Shown here: piece by piece, positions 1 through 7,286 of the stretch
Layout: the number at the start of each line of letters is the position of its first letter
Numbering within the stretch: position 1 is the stretch's first letter
IMG/VR virus record: IMGVR_UViG_3300045131_001080
Location: 1 to 20,238 of that record
Origin: a virus
DNA: 20,238 nt
Direction: 5' to 3' (one strand)
Program-made: the position numbers and the translations under genes
The notes under the pieces: generated by a model
The model's database searches: none
Seen by the model: only the letters and a program-made list of their open reading frames with translations
What the model was told of the DNA's origin: nothing

Positions 1-333
1 AGCCATTCCGCACATGTAATTTAATAGCTTACTTTGGTTTGGTTCTGGTTTATTAAAGTACAAATCAAACAAGCATACGTATTCAATATCATCTTTTGAT
101 TGGTTTCCATTTGGAAGCTTATCAAAACCAATCATTCTTAAATTAATTTCAAATTGCTGTATTTCAAGTGTTTTACGGAATTTAGCACGGACTTCTTGAG
201 CGGTGTAGCGATTAACTGGTGATTTATATTTGTTAGCACGTAACCATAATTCACGATCACACACATTTAAATTTAATTCATATTCTGGGTCGTCTTGCAT
301 TTCTACCCAAATGCTATCTAGTTTGTTTTTCAT
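1..333 (-). CDS. Unknown phage protein, C-terminus cut by window edge
   Basis: An open minus-strand frame of 111 codons starts at the ATG at 333 and runs off the window, so the C-terminal end is missing. The visible part is hydrophilic and charged, begins MKNKLDSIWVEMQDD, and has no motif I recognise and no membrane segment. It lies downstream of the SSB-like gene on the same strand, separated by about 50 nt that hold a GC-rich hairpin, so it is probably the next gene of the recombination/replication operon. The Shine-Dalgarno sequence is weak: upstream reads TTTGGTGTCACATG. Function unknown; that it is coding is supported by the long stop-free frame, the absence of competing frames and the operon position. 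Confidence 0.7.
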   Translation of the reverse strand, partial: MKNKLDSIWVEMQDDPEYELNLNVCDRELWLRANKYKSPVNRYTAQEVRAKFRKTLEIQQFEINLRMIGFDKLPNGNQSKDDIEYVCLFDLYFNKPEPNQSKLLNYMCGMA

Positions 334-350
334 GTGACACCAAATGAGAT

Positions 351-372
351 AGGCGGCGATGTTTTGCCGCCT
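351..372 (-). promoter_or_regulatory. GC-rich intercistronic hairpin
   Basis: AGGCGGC (351-357) and GCCGCCT (366-372) are perfect 7-bp arms around an 8-nt loop, between the SSB-like gene and the next minus-strand gene. In the transcript the stem is followed by ATCTCATTTGG, not a U-run, so it looks more like an mRNA-stabilising or attenuating hairpin than a full intrinsic terminator. Confidence 0.45.
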
Positions 373-385
373 TGGTTAGGCTAGA

Positions 386-988
386 TTAGAACGGGACATC
401 GTCGTCGCTATCATCTTCTAATAAATCTGGCTCAGTCGATGCTGGTTCTTTCTGCTCACCATCATCTTTCTGTACTTCTTCTTTCTTCGGTGCTGCAACT
501 GCTGGAGTTGCCTTCTTAAAGTTATTAGCCAAGTAGAACGGGCCTTTCTGTTCGCCGCCTGCTTCTGGCTTCGGCATGAATGGATGCATATCAATGATGA
601 CTGGCTTATTGCACAGGCGGGCTAGATCAATGGCCTTAATATCTTCTGGATTACATTGTGGCAATGCAACACCCACAGCATTAAACAAGCCAACCATCAA
701 ATTAATTGCCTTGTCTTGCTTGGCAATCGCTTTTTGTTTGTCATCTTCTTTTAACGTTGCGTAGTTAGCAGGCAAATAAAGATTGATATTTGTAAAGAAA
801 GTGCGTTTCTTAAATTCACCTTCTGTAATGGTAAATTGCAGGCTGATCTTTTTACCATAATCTCCGTCTTTTATTTCTGTCTTACTGATTAAACCTTTAC
901 GATCACCCTTTGGAATAGTTGCAAATTCAGTTGTTTCATTTACACCAGTTGCAGCTTGGCCGTTTGATGTTTTCCAGAAATTTGACAT
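386..988 (-). CDS. SSB-like single-stranded DNA-binding protein with acidic DDDVPF tail
   Basis: A 200-aa protein ending DSDDDVPF, which closely matches the C-terminal tip of bacterial SSB (DDDIPF), the docking peptide for recombination and repair partners. Residues about 25-150 are a compact, mixed polar region consistent with an OB-like ssDNA-binding domain of the phage DUF-type single-strand binders. Residues 155-195 are a low-complexity linker rich in Lys, Glu, Pro and Ala, as in SSB linkers. The start ATG overlaps the stop of the upstream Sak4-like gene (TAATG), showing translational coupling. Seen: the tail, linker and coupling. Known: Sak4-type recombinases work with a cognate SSB. Inferred: this protein coats phage ssDNA and recruits the neighbouring ATPase or host partners. 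The OB fold itself is not proven by eye. Confidence 0.75.
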   Translation of the reverse strand: MSNFWKTSNGQAATGVNETTEFATIPKGDRKGLISKTEIKDGDYGKKISLQFTITEGEFKKRTFFTNINLYLPANYATLKEDDKQKAIAKQDKAINLMVGLFNAVGVALPQCNPEDIKAIDLARLCNKPVIIDMHPFMPKPEAGGEQKGPFYLANNFKKATPAVAAPKKEEVQKDDGEQKEPASTEPDLLEDDSDDDVPF

Positions 989-1818
989 TATTTATTACCT
1001 TTTGAAAAGAATTTAATTGAGTTTAAAAGTGGGTTTGTGCCGTGTGGTACTAAGATGCGGCTGTCTAATTCATAGCGATTTTTAGCGGTTGCATAGCCTA
1101 CGTTACCGGCGTTTTCTGTTACTAAATAACGGTCGCCAGTTTGGATAAGCTTTCCGTATTTAGTAATGATGCCTTTCTTATCTGTTTTATTACCGTCTAC
1201 AAACTCCTCCTGCGTCAGGAATAAAACAGCATCGACAAGGTTTACATATACCGGCAAACATGCAGGCGGCAAATCCAAGTTATAAATGCAGTATTCATCA
1301 GAGGATGGGCCTTGTTTAAACTTCTGTATGCCAATGTGGGATAAGAAAATAACAGCAATTCCGCATTTCTTTGCTAGATATTCGCAGGCATTACGCACAT
1401 CATTATGCCAGTCTCGCAAAGCTAACAATCCCTTGCCATATCCGCCGTGGGCTTCGATTATGTTTGTCGCGCCTTCTGAGTCGCACAATTCGCGTTCAAA
1501 AAGAATATGAAGCGCTGATACGGTATCGATTACAAGCGTTTTAAATCCGTGATTCTTATCGGTTGCAAGCCATCGTAGCTGCGCCATGATTTCAGCCTTT
1601 GTGCTTACTGGTGCATCTGGCTTAGACTTTGGCAACTCAGGCAAAAGCATGGGCTTATCTGCATCTTCCCATGAATCAAAAACAGACTCACCGCTTTCAG
1701 CTTGGATAAAAACGGCATTAGGAAACATTGCCGCTAGTGACGACTTACCCACACCCGCAGCCCCTACAATGGTGATCATCGGTGCTCGGGGTACTGGCTT
1801 ACTTGGCGCATAGCTCAT
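988..1818 (-). CDS. Sak4-like RecA-family ATPase (AAA_24), phage recombinase
   Basis: A 276-aa protein from the ATG at 1818, which has a GGAG Shine-Dalgarno 7 nt upstream; a longer frame from a TTG at 1833 is less likely. The Walker A motif GAAGVGKSS lies at residues 19-27, almost at the N-terminus as usual for Sak4/AAA_24 proteins. A Walker B-like strand follows (FKTLVIDTVSAL), and later a strand ending in His (GIAVIFLSHIG) at the sensor position. The length fits a short RecA-core protein lacking the N- and C-terminal domains of RecA. Known: HK620 Sak4 mediates single-strand annealing and recombination with an SSB. The SSB-like gene directly downstream, stop and start overlapping, fits that pairing. 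It overlaps the end of the upstream gene by 20 nt. It could instead be annotated simply as a phage nucleotide-binding protein. Confidence 0.82.
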   Translation of the reverse strand: MSYAPSKPVPRAPMITIVGAAGVGKSSLAAMFPNAVFIQAESGESVFDSWEDADKPMLLPELPKSKPDAPVSTKAEIMAQLRWLATDKNHGFKTLVIDTVSALHILFERELCDSEGATNIIEAHGGYGKGLLALRDWHNDVRNACEYLAKKCGIAVIFLSHIGIQKFKQGPSSDEYCIYNLDLPPACLPVYVNLVDAVLFLTQEEFVDGNKTDKKGIITKYGKLIQTGDRYLVTENAGNVGYATAKNRYELDSRILVPHGTNPLLNSIKFFSKGNK

Positions 1819-2197
1819 TTTCTTGCTCCACAACTTTTAGGTAAGGATTGAGTGCTTTAATCCTCACGATTGATGAAAACATTGATTTTTGTTCTAGCGT
1901 TCCTGTTTTCATTAGTTCGGCCAGTTCATAATCACTTACTTCGTGTACTTCTTGCAGATGAATCGGAAGGTATTTATGTTTGTCTCGCACCTTCTTAAAT
2001 TTTGGAACATCGATTGTATACTCATTTCTAGTATGGATGAATAATTTTGTACCATCCTCTAGCGTATACCATTTTTGTCCGATGTAATCATCATGGCCCA
2101 TACGTATGATTAACTCATTCACTAAATCGCGTTCTTTTGCTCTTAGTGCGGTTAGTTCGTTGCGTAGGTCGGTGAGTTGTTTTATTGTCTCCTGCAT
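1799..2197 (-). CDS. Small phage protein with N-terminal coiled coil, unknown
   Basis: A 132-aa protein starting at the ATG at 2197, with GGA about 8 nt upstream. Residues 1-32 are a strong heptad-like helix (KQLTDLRNELTALRAKERDL). The remainder is mixed, with an acidic and aromatic segment (HDDYIGQKWYTLEDGTKLFIHTR) and a basic stretch with many Lys residues around 70-80. No catalytic motif is recognised. Its 3' end overlaps the start of the Sak4-like gene by 20 nt, so the two are translated together and it probably has an accessory role in recombination or replication. That role is inferred from position only. It has its own good promoter just upstream. Confidence 0.72.
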   Translation of the reverse strand: MQETIKQLTDLRNELTALRAKERDLVNELIIRMGHDDYIGQKWYTLEDGTKLFIHTRNEYTIDVPKFKKVRDKHKYLPIHLQEVHEVSDYELAELMKTGTLEQKSMFSSIVRIKALNPYLKVVEQENELCAK

Positions 2198-2227
2198 TTG
2201 TAATCCGTTGTGTGTTGCGATGAATGT

Positions 2228-2256
2228 ATCTTAATCTACTAAAAATTTATTTGCAA
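2228..2256 (-). promoter_or_regulatory. Sigma70-like promoter for the minus-strand recombination operon
   Basis: On the minus strand: TTGCAA (2256-2251), a 17-nt spacer, then TAAGAT (2233-2228). The -35 box is the second of two direct copies of TGCAAATAAAT, the other lying just upstream with its TTGCAA at 2264-2269. The duplicated 11-mer over the -35 region could be an operator. The promoter lies in the 77-nt gap between the HNH-like gene and the coiled-coil gene, allowing the SSB/Sak4 block to be transcribed independently of the HNH gene. Confidence 0.55.
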
Positions 2257-2274
2257 CATTTATTTGCAAGTAAA

Positions 2275-2868
2275 TTAAAAACAACTGGTTGTCTCTATAT
2301 CGTTAGCGTGTTCGTAGCGTAGTTTGTTAGCAGCTTTTAGTAGTGCTGCAACCACTCTTTCGTCGTCTTGAGTGTATGAAGCCTCTTCGATAATTTCAGC
2401 CTTGAATAGCTGCCATGCTTTGTGGGCAGTGTCGATGCAGGGGTATCTTCCTATTTTTTTATCTACGCCGTTTACGTTACATCTAGCGACAAATCTATTT
2501 TTATGCCTGCTAACACCCAATGGATAAAGCCCTCTTCTGGACTCGCCGGTTAATAAAATATTACTGACTTTATTGCTAATAAAAACACAGTTTTCACTAC
2601 TATATAGCTGCGTTGGCCCATTTATTAAATTTTTACTTAGCCGGCGTCCTTCTACTTGATGCTGCTCAGCCCATCGTTTAAAGTTGGAAAATATCAGCCA
2701 TTCGTCGCATACAACAGAAGAAGAGAACGAATAATTTTTAGAATAGCATCTCGATACCATGCTATGCCACGCTCTGTAAATTGGGCATATGACTCGAACT
2801 CCGTCTATTAATGGAGAAACAACATAATCAGCATCATTAATGCCAACACCACAAACTAGCTTTCCCAT
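2275..2868 (-). CDS. HNH/AP2-type homing-endonuclease-like protein
   Basis: A 197-aa protein with the layout of phage free-standing HNH/AP2 proteins. The N-terminal half has the typical string YRAWHSMVSRCYSKN, then VCDEWLIFSNFKRWAEQH, then a segment where relatives read LDKDxxxxGNxxYSxxxCxFV; here it is LSKNLINGPTQLYSSENCVF, so acidic and Asn positions have changed. Residues about 118-165 resemble an AP2 DNA-binding domain (PLGVSRHKNRFVARCNVNG, then IGRYPCIDTAHKAW). Such genes are usually selfish insertions between phage genes. Here it takes the first position of the minus-strand operon, where many lambdoid phages carry a repressor. The altered nuclease segment suggests reduced or lost cleavage; it might now act only as a DNA-binding protein. 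Start at 2868 has an AGGAG box 7-8 nt upstream. Confidence 0.7.
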   Translation of the reverse strand: MGKLVCGVGINDADYVVSPLIDGVRVICPIYRAWHSMVSRCYSKNYSFSSSVVCDEWLIFSNFKRWAEQHQVEGRRLSKNLINGPTQLYSSENCVFISNKVSNILLTGESRRGLYPLGVSRHKNRFVARCNVNGVDKKIGRYPCIDTAHKAWQLFKAEIIEEASYTQDDERVVAALLKAANKLRYEHANDIETTSCF

Positions 2869-2895
2869 AATCTACTCCTAGATATTATTGATTGA

Positions 2896-2924
2896 ATACT
2901 AACACAAATAAAATAATTTTGTAA
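2896..2924 (-). promoter_or_regulatory. Divergent promoter, minus direction
   Basis: On the minus strand: TTACAA (2924-2919), 17-nt spacer, TAGTAT (2901-2896), directed at the HNH/AP2 gene. Its -35 hexamer is the exact complement of the -35 hexamer of the plus-strand promoter. Confidence 0.45.
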
Positions 2925-2947
2925 TTTAATTTTACTTATGTTATGAT
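2919..2947 (+). promoter_or_regulatory. Divergent promoter, plus direction (Cro-like gene and replication genes)
   Basis: TTGTAA (2919-2924), 17-nt spacer, TATGAT (2942-2947), directed at the Cro-like gene at 2985. It is a good sigma70-type match. The -35 hexamer is shared with the minus-strand promoter, so polymerase should be able to occupy only one direction at a time. Confidence 0.6.
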
Positions 2948-2949
2948 TG

Positions 2950-2973
2950 TTGCAACTAAATCTTGTAACTAAA
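2950..2973. repeat. Tandem direct repeat TTGYAACTAAA, candidate operator
   Basis: Two 11-bp copies, TTGCAACTAAA (2950-2960) and TTGTAACTAAA (2963-2973), lie between the -10 box and the ribosome-binding site (AAAAGG, 2971-2976) of the Cro-like gene. The first copy contains the palindrome GTTGCAAC. Position just downstream of the promoter fits an operator for the Cro-like protein, but that is inference. Confidence 0.45.
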
Positions 2974-2984
2974 AGGAAAAACAA

Positions 2985-3182
2985 ATGAGCGATCAAACCA
3001 TGCTAGACAAACTATTCGAGCACTTCGGCGGCCCTAACAAGATGGCTGGTGTACTGGATATCAGCTCTCAGAATTTGCAACATTGGATTCGTAACGGCGA
3101 GCCACCGGCAGCGATGGCTATCAAAATTGAGCGACTCACCTATGGCAAGTTTAAGGCTGTTGATTTGGTGAAGCCAAAATGA
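2985..3182 (+). CDS. Cro/YdaS-like helix-turn-helix regulator
   Basis: A 65-aa protein dominated by one HTH domain: GGPNKMAGVLDISSQNLQHW (residues 15-34) followed by RNGEPPAAMAIKIERLT. This GG-x3-A-x4-S-x3-hxxW pattern, with the basic linker and the PxxxAIxIE helix, is characteristic of small Cro and YdaS-type regulators. It is the first gene of the plus-strand operon and overlaps the helicase start by 4 nt (ATGA). The Shine-Dalgarno AAAAGG is about 8 nt upstream. Expected role: binding the adjacent operator region and controlling the divergent switch. No matching CI repressor is present on the other side. Confidence 0.8.
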   Translation: MSDQTMLDKLFEHFGGPNKMAGVLDISSQNLQHWIRNGEPPAAMAIKIERLTYGKFKAVDLVKPK

Positions 3183-4480
3183 GCGCGCCTGTAATTGAAC
3201 TAGACGACTATCAACAATCAGTCTTTGATCGTGTGCTTTGTCTTGTCGATGCTGGGCAGCACCACGTAGTTGCATTACGTGGTGAAGGCGGCACGGGTAA
3301 AAGCCAGATCATTAAGAAACTACTTACACACTTTGGCGACAACGCTATCGCTGCCTGCCCTACAAACGACGCTAAGAACATCTTAATCGACGGTCTAGGC
3401 GATGATTGCCCTGCTATGGTGGTAACGTGCCATAAGCTATTAAACAAGCGAGCACAGACGGTTAATGGGGTGGAGCAGTTAGACTCAAGCGGTAACATCA
3501 TTTTTTCAGAGTCAATCCCCATCAAAGACAGCGTGCAGCTAATCATCGTCGATGAAAGCTCAATGCTATCTGAACAGATGGCGCTAGATTTGATTGATAA
3601 GGCCAAGCATTGCGTATTGTTATTCGCTGGCGATCATCATCAATTAAAGCCGGTCAATGCAGAGGCGTTCTTTCAAGAGCTAAACGCGGAAACATACACC
3701 CTCATTAAAAACTGGCGAGCACATACCGCACCAGATCTAATGTCATTCCTAGGGCGTGTTCGCGGCATTCAAGAGGATGAAATAGTAGATTTCGAGGCGG
3801 TAGAATCCACCGTAGATTCTATTTCTGATGCAGTGATTAAGTACGGTTCAGAGATTATGGTAATGGCCCATACGCACGCTATTTGCTCTCAGGTAAATAA
3901 TGCAGTACGGGAAAAAAAGGGATTTACAGACCTGTTCTCGGCGGGTGACGAAATTATTATTGATTCAGCATTGAAGACGGTAGATGGTTTGTCGATGGAT
4001 GCAGGGACTAAGATCAAGATTGCATCAGCATCGAAAGAACACGGGCGGATTAATGGTGTTAGTTTTGATGTATGGAACATAACGCCCGTCGCGGTGTCGA
4101 GCGGTGGTGATTTTATGATCATCGACCAACGCGGGCTTGATGAAATGGAAATAAAATCAGTAGGCAACGCGATCAAACAGGCGCGCGATGCGTATTTTAA
4201 GGGTAATAAGCGTTCACCTATCGCGCTTGAGTTCCCATCTATCGTTCCACCGAATGCAAACAGAATGCCGGTAGTTTACGCATATTGCCGAACAGTACAC
4301 CGCGCACAGGGTGCTGGTGCTAACATTGCGATGTTTGTATGCAATGAGGCCAGTTTTTATAAGCCAGACGATTACAATCTGTTTTACACAGCGATATCAA
4401 GGGCGCGGAAACGGGCTATTGTTGTGCAACTAGGTAAAAAACACGGCAAGAAAATAACAGGTCAATTATTGAAAGTATAA
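3179..4480 (+). CDS. SF1B DNA helicase, Dda/RecD2-like
   Basis: A 433-aa protein with superfamily 1 helicase motifs in order: Walker A GEGGTGKSQ (residues about 35-43), motif Ia region (CPTNDAKN), Walker B VDESSML, motif III GDHHQLKPV, a motif IV-like arginine segment (LIKNWRAHT), and motifs V/VI near the C-terminus (YCRTVHRAQG and YTAISRARKR). Length matches phage Dda-type 5'-3' helicases, which displace proteins and reload replisomes at forks. It is translationally coupled to the Cro-like gene (ATGA overlap) and is followed by a hairpin before the primase. Because the primase next door has no visible helicase domain, this protein is the best candidate for the phage's replicative or fork-remodelling helicase; that is inference. 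Confidence 0.88.
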   Translation: MSAPVIELDDYQQSVFDRVLCLVDAGQHHVVALRGEGGTGKSQIIKKLLTHFGDNAIAACPTNDAKNILIDGLGDDCPAMVVTCHKLLNKRAQTVNGVEQLDSSGNIIFSESIPIKDSVQLIIVDESSMLSEQMALDLIDKAKHCVLLFAGDHHQLKPVNAEAFFQELNAETYTLIKNWRAHTAPDLMSFLGRVRGIQEDEIVDFEAVESTVDSISDAVIKYGSEIMVMAHTHAICSQVNNAVREKKGFTDLFSAGDEIIIDSALKTVDGLSMDAGTKIKIASASKEHGRINGVSFDVWNITPVAVSSGGDFMIIDQRGLDEMEIKSVGNAIKQARDAYFKGNKRSPIALEFPSIVPPNANRMPVVYAYCRTVHRAQGAGANIAMFVCNEASFYKPDDYNLFYTAISRARKRAIVVQLGKKHGKKITGQLLKV

Positions 4481-4483
4481 AAA

Positions 4484-4514
4484 AAGCCCGTAACCGTTGT
4501 AGCGGTGCGGGCTT
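4484..4514 (+). terminator. Hairpin between helicase and primase genes
   Basis: AAGCCCG (4484-4490) pairs with CGGGCTT (4508-4514), with an inner ACCG/CGGT stem and a 6-nt loop. The downstream stretch CTTACTT is only moderately U-rich, so termination is probably partial, allowing some read-through to the primase. Confidence 0.6.
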
Positions 4515-4531
4515 CTTACTTAGGGTCTAGC

Positions 4532-6718
4532 ATGAAATTCACAAAACTTACTTCACAGTCTCGCCTGTCTAAGCAATTCATTCTAGACGAAGACGGTAAA
4601 TTACTCAAACAATCCGCTGCTGAAATGACAGACGGATTTGCTCAGATCGTCGAGATCCACTGGGAAGCGCTGGGCGATTACTTTGACAATCTAAGCTATA
4701 AAAATGCGGTGACTTTTGGCCTGCCTATCATATCAGACGGTGATGACTGGGCGCAGGTAGCGACAGCGCGTGTAGCTAAAGATAATCCCGTCCTTATTGC
4801 GCGTACCCGTGAGTACTTTCAATGGGGCGATCGTGACGGTATCATGGTTTTAGATATTGACTACATGCAAGGTTTTGATACGCCTGAATCCTTGCATGAG
4901 GTTTTGTGTCAGTGCTACCCACCATTGAGGCGCGCTCCGATGCTGTGGAGGCCGTCTTCTTCTAGCGGCGTAATGGGCAAAGGGATATCAGGACAGCACT
5001 TTTTTGTCTGGCTGGATGATGCGCAGCAGATCGCTGAGTGTGGAAAGGCTTTAAATGCGGCTTTGTGGGCACATAAACACGGTGCCATTGCAATCAGCGA
5101 GTCTGGTTCCATGCTGGTAAGGTCGCTGGTAGATACAACCGTATGGCAGCCAGAGCGTCTTATGTTTGTTGCTCCTCCCTTGCTAGGCGATGGCGTAACC
5201 CGTACCAAATATGAGTTTAAATATTTCGGCCCGCTTGGCGAGGGATTGAAACTATCCGCGATTGATTTATTTTTCGACGCGGATCTACTTAGAAGGCAGA
5301 TTGATGCCGCCAAGGTTATCGCCAAGCCAGATCAAGAAGTAGTCATCGAACGCAAGATAACTGCGCTTGTCAATGACGAAAAAATCACTTATGAATCAGC
5401 CAGTAATCACATCAGAAACCTATTAGAAGGTGGATTATTGCCGCCTGATTTATGGCTATACCCAAAAGATAAGCCACGCATAAAGGCGGGCGATCTAGGC
5501 ATGCAATGGATGGCGGGAGAGTTAAAAGGCCGTCATGAGTTCTGCGATCCATTTATGGAAGGTAAAGGTGATAAGCGGGTTGCGTTCCTGCTTATCAGGT
5601 CGGGAGAGATTTACACGCACTTTCGCGGTGGCGTTAAGTATAAGCTGCCTATTGGCGGAACTAGTGAAGATGAAAGGCTGCATGATGAATATGAGCCGGA
5701 CTGGGGTGACTATGAAGCAGCAGAACTAACGCATCATGCAGCAGTATTACAGCAACACGAAGAAGAATGGCAGGAAGAGCAGGACAGAATAGCGCATGAA
5801 AAACGGCTTGCTGCGAATGTGTTACGCCCGCTTAATGATGTTGGCGGGTGGGGTGCTGCTCCAGTGCGGTGTGATTTTCAATATTTAAGCGGCGAAACGA
5901 TTAACGAGCTAGCAGTCAATGCGCTGTCTGTTTTCAAGAAGTATGAAGTAACCAAAGACGACAAGATGTTAGTGCGTGAGCTGTTAAACCTAACCGACCC
6001 TTATCTGTTTGATGTGGTATGCGATAGGAACGGCGAGCGGATAGAGAAGGAATTAAAAAGCGTACATGAGGCAGAAGTAAAAGAGCTGGTGAACACCTAT
6101 GGCGAACTTCAAATCATGGCGATGGGTGCAAAACCAGTGAAGGCCGGTAAATATGTTCACTTCTTTATCGGCGCATTGCTTAATGGATGCGAGCAAATGG
6201 GCATTACGGCGCTTTCTGAGTATGTGATAAGCAAACATACATATTTAGAAAAAGAATCGAATGGCGGTGGCTTTGCGTCGTTCCTAGATGCCAATGGCGG
6301 GCATATTGAGTTACCTTTTGGCGTTACACCTGCTGAATTCATTAAAAAGGCGAAAGATTCTGGTGTACCATTCGAGAAATACTCAACTTATAGCGGGCCG
6401 GAGATTGAGCGTATCAAGAAAGAATATCAAGAATGCCGGTATCGTAAAGCTAGGCTGTCTGATGTGGTGACGGCGATTAGGTCGGATATGTTCGGCAAGG
6501 TAGCGCTAAAGAGATCGTCACGTAGTCCACTAGCGGGGATTGCGAATGTGGATTGGATCAGTAGCAAGGCAGAGAAGTTGATGTTAAAGAGCATAAGAAT
6601 GGCAAGGAGTAGGGGTAAGATTAAGGATGGAGATGATGTTTTAAAGAAGGTAGTAGAACTAGGGTTTCTTACAGAAAGCGACGATTCAAGCTACGGTAAA
6701 TATGGGAGGCTTTTGTAG
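4532..6718 (+). CDS. Archaeo-eukaryotic-type (AEP/PrimPol-like) phage primase
   Basis: A 728-aa protein from the ATG at 4532, with AGGG 6-7 nt upstream; an earlier GTG at 4505 lies inside the preceding hairpin. The N-terminal third shows the AEP catalytic signature: the acidic pair D108-I-D110 (VLDIDYMQGFD), then a Ser-rich loop (SSSSGV, 142-147), then GISGQHFFVW with H156 as the sxH histidine, then D201 (LVDTTVW) and PERLMF (207-212). The order DxD...SxH...D is diagnostic for AEP primases. The rest (about 270-728) shows no Walker A or B, so there is no fused helicase. It has a Glu/Gln-rich charged stretch around 395-430 and a C-terminal Lys/Arg-rich region. It presumably makes primers, or acts as a primase-polymerase, at phage forks together with the helicase upstream. 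Confidence 0.8.
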   Translation: MKFTKLTSQSRLSKQFILDEDGKLLKQSAAEMTDGFAQIVEIHWEALGDYFDNLSYKNAVTFGLPIISDGDDWAQVATARVAKDNPVLIARTREYFQWGDRDGIMVLDIDYMQGFDTPESLHEVLCQCYPPLRRAPMLWRPSSSSGVMGKGISGQHFFVWLDDAQQIAECGKALNAALWAHKHGAIAISESGSMLVRSLVDTTVWQPERLMFVAPPLLGDGVTRTKYEFKYFGPLGEGLKLSAIDLFFDADLLRRQIDAAKVIAKPDQEVVIERKITALVNDEKITYESASNHIRNLLEGGLLPPDLWLYPKDKPRIKAGDLGMQWMAGELKGRHEFCDPFMEGKGDKRVAFLLIRSGEIYTHFRGGVKYKLPIGGTSEDERLHDEYEPDWGDYEAAELTHHAAVLQQHEEEWQEEQDRIAHEKRLAANVLRPLNDVGGWGAAPVRCDFQYLSGETINELAVNALSVFKKYEVTKDDKMLVRELLNLTDPYLFDVVCDRNGERIEKELKSVHEAEVKELVNTYGELQIMAMGAKPVKAGKYVHFFIGALLNGCEQMGITALSEYVISKHTYLEKESNGGGFASFLDANGGHIELPFGVTPAEFIKKAKDSGVPFEKYSTYSGPEIERIKKEYQECRYRKARLSDVVTAIRSDMFGKVALKRSSRSPLAGIANVDWISSKAEKLMLKSIRMARSRGKIKDGDDVLKKVVELGFLTESDDSSYGKYGRLL

Positions 6719-6729
6719 GGCATTTTTTC

Positions 6730-6784
6730 TGTGACGCTTAACGACGAGAGTAATGCTTTTATATCTACATCGTTAAGCGTCACA
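6730..6784. terminator. Large inverted repeat, 15-bp perfect arms; likely terminator or operator
   Basis: TGTGACGCTTAACGA (6730-6744) and its exact reverse complement (6770-6784) flank a 25-nt loop rich in A and T. A U-rich stretch follows (AGCTCTTTTTT, 6785-6795), so it can act as an intrinsic terminator after the primase gene. The loop is long for a terminator, and the arms are perfect over 15 bp, so a dimeric protein-binding site or an origin/recombination element is a real alternative. Confidence 0.6.
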
Positions 6785-6821
6785 AGCTCTTTTTTGACGA
6801 CTTTTTCGTACAAGGATTTTT

Positions 6822-7214
6822 ATGTTAATAAGCGAAGAAAGCTTACAAATATCATTCGTTTCATGGTGCAAGTATCAAGCAAAAATCAATCCTGATCGTG
6901 CATTGTTAGACTGGATCTATGCAGTACCAAACGGCGGCAAGCGATCAGTAGTAGAGGCAATGCGCTTAGTTCAAGGGGGAGTCAAGAGCGGCATACCAGA
7001 CCTTCAGCTAGACGTAGCAAGGAAAGGATACCACGGCCTGCGGTTAGAGTTAAAGAAGCCCAATGTACTAGCAAATGGGAAGCGAGGGAAGTGCAAAGCA
7101 CCCGATGAAGAGCAGATCAAGTACCATGAGTTCTTGAGAGAACAGGGTTTTTCGGTGCATGTATCTAACGATCTGGAAGAGCTAAAACAAATTATTTTGG
7201 ATTATTTGCTTTGA
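6822..7214 (+). CDS. VRR-NUC domain nuclease
   Basis: A 130-aa single-domain protein with the phage VRR-NUC pattern: an early Glu (EESLQISFVSW), VPNGGKRS, then GGVKSGIPDLQLDVAR with the catalytic Asp, then YHGLRLELKKP providing the ExK triad, and a C-terminal QIKYHEFLREQGFSVHV helix-strand. This is the PD-(D/E)xK fold. Stand-alone VRR-NUC proteins in phages are thought to cut branched or flapped DNA, consistent with its place after primase and helicase. Length is normal for stand-alone family members. The AAGGA box is 8 nt before the ATG, and the preceding inverted repeat separates it from the primase. The stop codon is immediately followed by promoter P1. Confidence 0.9.
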   Translation: MLISEESLQISFVSWCKYQAKINPDRALLDWIYAVPNGGKRSVVEAMRLVQGGVKSGIPDLQLDVARKGYHGLRLELKKPNVLANGKRGKCKAPDEEQIKYHEFLREQGFSVHVSNDLEELKQIILDYLL

Positions 7215-7247
7215 GTGCTTGCATGAATTTATACATAGGCATAAGAT
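7214..7247 (+). promoter_or_regulatory. Promoter P1 with shared 19-nt element
   Basis: AGTGCTTGCATGAATTTAT at 7214-7232 contains the -35 box TTGCAT (7219-7224); 17 nt later comes TAAGAT (7242-7247). The conserved element begins with the last base of the VRR-NUC stop codon. It should drive the small-protein operon 7287-9014. It is the most divergent of the five related promoters downstream of the -35 box. Confidence 0.75.
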
Positions 7248-7286
7248 ACCTACATCAGCAGCTAATAACCAAGTGGAGAAGGAAAA

